From Solenopsis invicta (lineage: Eukaryota; Arthropoda; Insecta; Hymenoptera; Formicidae): DNA of 64,000 bases. The stretch lies in assembly GCF_016802725.1 (NCBI RefSeq), contig NC_052679.1, positions 7,156,001 to 7,220,000 on the forward strand, in the 5' to 3' direction. The notes under the pieces are model-generated. The model did no database searches, was not told where the DNA came from, and saw only the letters and a list, made by a program, of their open reading frames with translations. The translations under genes were made by a program, and so were the position numbers. This document shows, piece after piece, positions 58,605-64,000 of the stretch (within the stretch, counting starts at the first letter, position 1; the number at the start of each line of letters is the position of its first letter).

Positions 58605-59426
58605 TTACGAGAGGGGGCGAGTCCCCCTCCCGAGCCCCATGCCACCGGAGAGCGGTGCACCCCCGCACAACACGCACCCTTCGATGGTCCCACCACCCCG
58701 CCACCCTCGCCGCCCTTCTCCACTCTTCTTTGTTCTCGCTCACACTATCTTTCGCTCCTTCTTCTACACACACGCGTTTTGGAGCCGCTCTCTCCTTCTT
58801 ATTGCATAACAAGCCTTTTTTTCGTGAAATTCTCTGTCACGGATATCACTGTACATACCACAAAGATATCATCCAACACGGAATCGCCAAATTATCGAGA
58901 TCACCAATGATCACTTGTGATCAGGTAGTTAGCGGCGGCAGCGCCGAACGCACGACCAAAATGGCTGCTGCTCCTGCTGCTGACTCTGCCTGTTCACCTC
59001 CTGGCTCTTCGACCCTTTTCTCCCGTTTCCTCTTATCGTCACGAGCCTTCCTTCTTCTTTTCCGTCTTCCTCCTTCCCCTGCTACCGATTGCTCGCTATT
59101 CCTTTGTCTCTTTCTTCTTCGTTCTTTTTCAATTCGCCTCCGAATTTTTCCCACCCTTAACGCGTTTCGCGCCCTGTTCCGCGCGAGGGAAGACTCCGAT
59201 GTGCAGGGAGAACGAGTGTAGCGGGGCGCGAGAGGAGGTAAAACGGCGGCTGCCCAGGATCAACTGATGCTGATGTCCTCGCACATTTCGCCGATCATTG
59301 TCGATTACTGACGTTCCACGACGGAGACGACCATCCGCGCGAGATCGAGTGAAACGGGCGACGGATCATCCGTCCAACCCGCCTCGGATTGATCATCGTC
59401 AGGTGGAGAGAAGGTCTTCTCTCGCG

Positions 59427-59428
59427 GC

Positions 59429-59469
<41 letters not shown>

Positions 59470-59531
59470 CGACGAGGACGACGAGGACGACGAGAACGAC
59501 GAGGACGACGAGGAGAAGGACGACGACGACA
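59427..59531 (+). repeat. (GAC)n trinucleotide tract
   Basis: GACGACGAC units with GGC and GAG variants. It reads as poly-Asp, poly-Thr or poly-Arg on plus and poly-Ser/poly-Arg on minus, so every frame stays open. Confidence 0.9.
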
Positions 59532-60025
59532 ACGCCTTTCCGGAGCCTCACACTTTAGCGCACACCTCGTAATCTCGAGCGACTGCACTCTCAGCAGCAC
59601 GAACCGCCAACCGCGAGAGAGTTGGCCGCGGCTTCGTTCGCGCACGCACTTCTCCGCGAGAACTGGCACTCGTGCGCGCTGGCACCACCGTTCGTCCGCC
59701 CGTTCCTCCGTCCGTCCGCCCTCCCGTGGCTCGGGCCACTCTCTCTCTCGCGACTCCGCTCCACTCCGCTTCCCTCTCTCGCTCACACGTTGTACGGCGT
59801 TCGTGCTCGTATCCCTCGCCGTCGTACACCTACCGTGGCCGAGGAGCCACGAGGAGCGACCGAGGGGAGGCCAGCAGCAGTAGCGAACGTTCTCTCAGCT
59901 CCACCTTCGCGCTACGCCGACGAGAACTCGTCTGAAGACGAGCACATCGCGCCGAGCTACCTTTCCTCTCGTTCCTCACTTCTCTTGCTCCGACGATCGT
60001 TCCTCTCTCGTCTCCTTCCTCTCTT

Positions 60026-60028
<3 letters not shown>

Positions 60029-60057
<29 letters not shown>
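60029..60057 (+). repeat. (TC)n microsatellite
   Basis: About 14 TC units inside the GC-rich region. The minus strand reads Arg-Glu repeats. Confidence 0.85.
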
Positions 60058-60063
<6 letters not shown>

Positions 60064-60460
60064 CTCCTCGCCGTGAGCGAGGTGGTGGAGGTCGCCGGTG
60101 GTGGGAGCACGACGACGCATAGGGGAGTATCGCGAATCGAAGACAGAAGCAACTCGCTTCCGCCGTGCCTTCTTCCTCGTCTCGCGCGCGCTTCGCTCAC
60201 TGGAGCGGCCAGAAAGCTGCGCGCGTCCCCCTGCGCGAGGATGTCCTCTTCCTTTCACCACCACCCCACGTTCGGAAAGCGGCTACCTCTCTCGTGCAAA
60301 CCCTTCCACTCACCCTACCCAGAATTGCACATCCCCGTGTTCGACCATGCCTTGTCACATCACGCTACGCCATGCCACGCCGCACTACACTGCTCTGGCA
60401 CAGAACTGTGTCTTCACTGCTGTCTCGTTTGTCCTGATCAGTCTAGCGTGCAACCACGAG

Positions 60461-62661
60461 CGCGTATTTTCATGCCTACGAGCTTTCATTTAGGTGTATC
60501 CGTGTATCGTCAATCTATTTCTTTTCTACGTGCCTTCAGTTTTTTTTTAACGTGCCTTCAACTTAGACCTTTTATTTTGCGCTATATATTTTCTTCCAGT
60601 TATCCTCTAATTATTCTTCACTCCTGCGATTTTATATTTTCCGAGGTACTATTGTATTCTCCTTTATTTTCTCGATTACCGTTAATTGAAAATACATGTT
60701 ACAAAATATGCATTATTTATGACTCGATCTCCCTTATTACCACTTATTATTGTTAAGTTGGAATTAAATAACAAGATTTTTTAAGATAATTACCAATTGT
60801 TTAATGCATGTATCGTAGCATGTTGTTATGCAAGAATTTAACTAATGTATTACATCACTCGGCAGTATATTTACAGTATATATTGTAGCAGTACGCTAAC
60901 GTACTTCTTTTTTTTTATCAAGAAATCCTTTTATACTAAAATACAGACCATTTTATCAGAGAGATAAAAATCTCTTTCCTATTTATGTCAAGCTATTTTA
61001 TTTCCTAAATTGCTACCAAAATAAATCGAAAAGAGCGCAATTGCTACAATACGCTTATCTTCAATCTTATCATCGCGTTGGACGTATAGAGATCATACCA
61101 AATAAAAAGTTAAATAAGCAAATCCATATGTTCTAACGTTTGAAATTTAACCAAAATTTGCAAAATTATTTTCGCAAATCATTTTCACTCGAATAGACAA
61201 CATGTTTCGGCGCATCTAATGATCTGTCCAACACAATTTTACCTTAAAAAAGAAAGACCAAAATTCGAACTATCAGGCCGAGGAGATCAATGGTAGTTGC
61301 GTAATCAAACTGGGCAACGAGGTACACCCCATCTCACTCCAGTGTGTTTGCAACCTACCCCGCACCTCTAGGTTTCTACTCTTCTCCCCCCTCTGCGGAT
61401 AAGGCAGACCGCTCGTCGCAGAGGATGAGAGAAGGTTAACACGCTGCGAAAAAAAGTGGGTGACTTGCGTGGGTGAAGAAGGCAATGAAGAAAGAGGGCA
61501 GGAAGGGATGACAAATCGAGGGCAAACAGGGTCCTCGTACTGGTAGATACGATACCGAGCGATAACGCTCGTTCTCACTGTCGTCGTTATCGTTGACAAC
61601 GACCGATAACGGCAATAATACTGTGAATTTTTGTGTCTACCCTTCCAACGATCATAAACGAGAATACGACAAAAAAAATTGAACACGTGTCGCACATTAT
61701 CTCCGTTGGAATTTTTTTCTTTTTATAAAAATGTAGATCATAGGTGATCAATTCAAGATTCACTAGTGACATTGCAAAATTGGTGTACAATAACACTGGG
61801 AAAGAAAAGTAATTGCATAAAATTTGACAATATTGTTCGCCGTTTTATTGCGACTTGATAAATGTCCAACGATTAGTACCAATTTATCGGCTCGATTTAA
61901 TAAACTTTAGCCAAATCTGATATGCTAATATTACAACTGTACCGATAAATTGTGGCAATCTTGTAACGTGCAAGTTTAATTATTGATATGCGAGTGATAC
62001 GACCAGTAAGATTAAAGTATGGATCTTAAGAGAAATATTCGACGAATACAATTAAAAATAGAACGTGCGTTGCTCATGTTGCTTCAAATTAGATCTTAAA
62101 CAAAAACACAAATTTTCCATAAATCAGAAGTTAGCTTCTGACATTTCGATGTAGATTTATATCAACTATTATATGTTAACATAGGATTATTAAAATGTAC
62201 TACCTAGCATCAAATCAAAATTCGTCATTTCATCTCCTAGCGCACTGAAAATTTAATAAATGCTGATTTACTGACGTTCGTCGAGTTGCACCGTCCAACT
62301 TCACGATCTGGCGCATCTCCTTCCGTGACTCATACCAGCTAGCGAGCAACGAAGCGACCTACATACATCGACTAACGTACCATTTCGCATAGACGAAAGC
62401 CTCGTGAAAGTTTCTTTCCACACACAACTCCCAGAGTGAAAGAAAATAATAGTCGCATGTGGCAGTTGCAGCGTAACAACATTGATCTTCCCTTCCACCC
62501 TCTTGTTTTCTATTCCCTCCCCTCCCCTTGTAATCTCAAAATTTTTGTAAAATCACTCAATGTCGGTCTTTTCATTTTTACTAAAAGGTTTTAATTATAT
62601 AATTGATATATTAAATATCTCAACATACTAAAGTAGGAAATAAGTAGAAAAAAAAACTAAC
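60461..62661. other. No gene recognised
   Basis: AT-rich, with a GC-richer patch at 61290-61620 that contains ATCGTTGACAACGACCGATA-type inverted words. The minus-strand frame 61273-61695 there has no domain. A non-coding 5' exon is possible but unsupported. Confidence 0.4.
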
Positions 62662-62734
62662 GGAGCTGACCGTAAGATTTAAACTCAGGATCTTCCACTG
62701 TCACTGCTCTAATACTTTATACTACAGTTGCTCC
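62662..62734 (-). tRNA. tRNA-like pol III unit (SINE head or tRNA pseudogene)
   Basis: A 73-base minus-strand segment begins GGAGC and ends GCTCC. It has an A-box relative TAGTATAAAGTATTAGAGCA and a B-box relative AGTTTAAATCT. It is followed within 6 bases by a run of 9 T, a pol III terminator. The cloverleaf is poor: the acceptor pairs over only 5 bases and the T-stem has a mismatch. It is therefore a diverged tRNA-derived sequence, not a working tRNA. No anticodon is assigned. Confidence 0.35.
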
Positions 62735-64000
62735 ATTGCTCTCATAACAATTTCTATCGTCTATGTATATTTTAATTAACCATATATAGCTTTATTTTTC
62801 TACACCAATAAATTTTTATTTTACTTGCACATTTTTGTTTATTTGAACATAACCTAAAACCATCAAAAGAAGTATAGAGTGAAAAGGAAAAATTAGAATA
62901 AAAAATATATATATAAAAAACTGAATTATTTCACATAGCAAAAAATGAGATTACATAGCCAATGTTTAATTTTTCTTCTCCACCTGGTTTTCCATGGTAA
63001 AAGTCACTTCTACCATAATTCTCGCTATTCCCGCACAAATAATTTTATTCTTCTAATTATGCAGCGACTTTATTTTTTCACTATTTCTTCTAAAATATTT
63101 TTTCTATTATTCACACTCTCTAATCTGGTTTATTTATTTTTCTTTATCGATATCTTCTCTCGTCTTTCTCTTCGTTCACACATACACCATTCTCATTCAT
63201 TTCACTCTCTCCTTTTTTTCTATGCTTTCTTCATTGGTCTTTTTTTTCAATAATATTTTGCTATCGATAATAAACTCTGTTGTCTGTTTTCTCTCACTTG
63301 TGCTGATCATATCGATTACAAGACTTTTTCTTTTTCTTGCCATGCTATCTTTCTCACAATATCTTCTTTCCTCACATCTACATCTCATTTCTCGATTTGT
63401 CCTTTCTCTGTTTTGCTGGATCTCTTCTCGTTGCACTAACCGCACGCAATCAATACATCCCCCTCCATATCTCGTATCCCTACCTCGAACCTCCATCCCG
63501 ACCACTACCCTTGATTCTGACCCACCAATCTCACGCTGCTACCCTTATCGCATTCACTTCCTCCCTCTCTTCTATCTCTTTTGGTTCTTAGCACATTTTT
63601 AGTACGTGGACAATTTCGTACTAATTTATCATTAATACACGAAAAATTAAGAAAAATTAAAGTAAACCGAGATAAATTGAACTCACTCGTTATCTTCTTT
63701 TCCATTAACTTTGTCTTTTTTATATCTTTTCTGTTTTTTTTTCTTCTTTCCATAATTCCGAAATTCCCACGAGAGTCTCTCCAATACCCAATTTTCCTTC
63801 ATTTATTTTATTTCTCGGCAAACTTTCATTATGACCGAATCGTCCAATTTACTAAAGTTCTCGGCCACCATAAAGACAAACTCAACGTGTTTATCGTAAG
63901 CACCAGTGGCAGACCATAAGTACAGTCATACTACTTACGCAGTAGTAAACTGTCAGTAAGTAGGAACTCAGTGGCAGTCGAGTAAGGCAAATACAATTCC
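62735..64000. other. Pyrimidine-rich end of window, no gene
   Basis: TC/T-rich on the plus strand from about 63080 to 63600, giving Leu/Ser/Phe-rich frames that I do not accept. AGTAAGTAG-type words occur near 63930-63970. Nothing else recognised. Confidence 0.4.

Larger units (their letters stand above)
58605..60460 (-). promoter_or_regulatory. Sh: GC-rich 5' region, probable Shaker promoter / 5' UTR
   Basis: The GC content and CpG density are far above the rest of the window over about 1.8 kb, upstream of the Shaker coding exons in transcription order. It holds a (GAC)n tract and a (TC)n tract. Many overlapping frames on both strands (Arg-, Ser-, Pro- and Asp/Thr-rich) follow from composition and are not taken as genes. 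No TATA box or initiator could be fixed. Confidence 0.45.

Noticed and set aside
58405..58812. 135-codon minus-strand frame in the 5' GC-rich region
   Set aside because: Phase at the GTAGGC donor does not fit the next Shaker exon and the residues look compositional.
58655..60756. Many Arg-, Ser- and Pro-rich frames on both strands
   Set aside because: They follow from GC-rich, triplet-repeat DNA; no start context, splice pattern or domain supports any of them.
1..64000. CRISPR arrays, bacterial operons, riboswitches, viral genes
   Set aside because: No equally spaced repeat-spacer array, no operonic coding and no viral protein motifs were seen; the genome is eukaryotic.

Overview
The window is a piece of an AT-rich eukaryotic genome, almost certainly an insect and by inference a hymenopteran (ant-like). 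The basis is spliced genes with GT/AG introns, a recognisable insect-type Shaker voltage-gated potassium channel gene, and a dense load of DNA transposons, MITEs and microsatellites. There is no bacterial or viral gene content.

Positions 1-24550 are a transposon landscape. The main element is a large hAT transposon (1125-9460) with 8-bp target duplications (TTAAGGGG) and near-identical terminal inverted repeats of about 1.8 kb. It carries two divergent genes: a BED/TTF-finger hAT transposase on the minus strand, broken by one in-frame stop, and a spliced Gln-rich/RGG-box protein on the plus strand. To its right lie a P-element-like remnant with a frameshifted THAP domain (9640-10830), an unclassified element with nested MITEs (11065-13379), and several palindromic MITEs. 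From 16661 to 24547 there are three large palindromic elements of one family. Each has short terminal inverted repeats, arms made of self-complementary words, and a central core that resembles the 3' two thirds of 5S rRNA, with the internal promoter boxes at native spacing. A fourth copy is at 50296-50798. A 5'-truncated Jockey-like LINE (21091-24084) is inserted in the 5S-like core of the third copy with a 13-bp target duplication.

Positions 24550-38000 hold no convincing gene. They are AT-rich, with polypyrimidine tracts, a 250-bp (ACTC)n tetranucleotide array, (AGT)n and (TC)n repeats, two MITE-like units, and a GC-rich island with a degraded coding-like fragment next to the Shaker 3' end.

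Positions 38008-51347 (minus strand) contain the Shaker channel: T1 tetramerisation domain, S1-S6, selectivity filter TVGYGD and the C-terminal PDZ ligand ETDV. The pore exon is duplicated. The two 130-bp copies differ in four residues, including Thr versus Arg at the external TEA site, and look mutually exclusive. The big S1-S4 exon is flanked by two TTAA-type MITEs in opposite orientation, and the introns hold several more MITEs. A candidate first coding exon sits at 58480-58604, at the edge of a GC-rich promoter-like region (58600-60460) that is the likely 5' end of the gene. The last 3.5 kb contains only a tRNA-like pol III unit and unassigned sequence.
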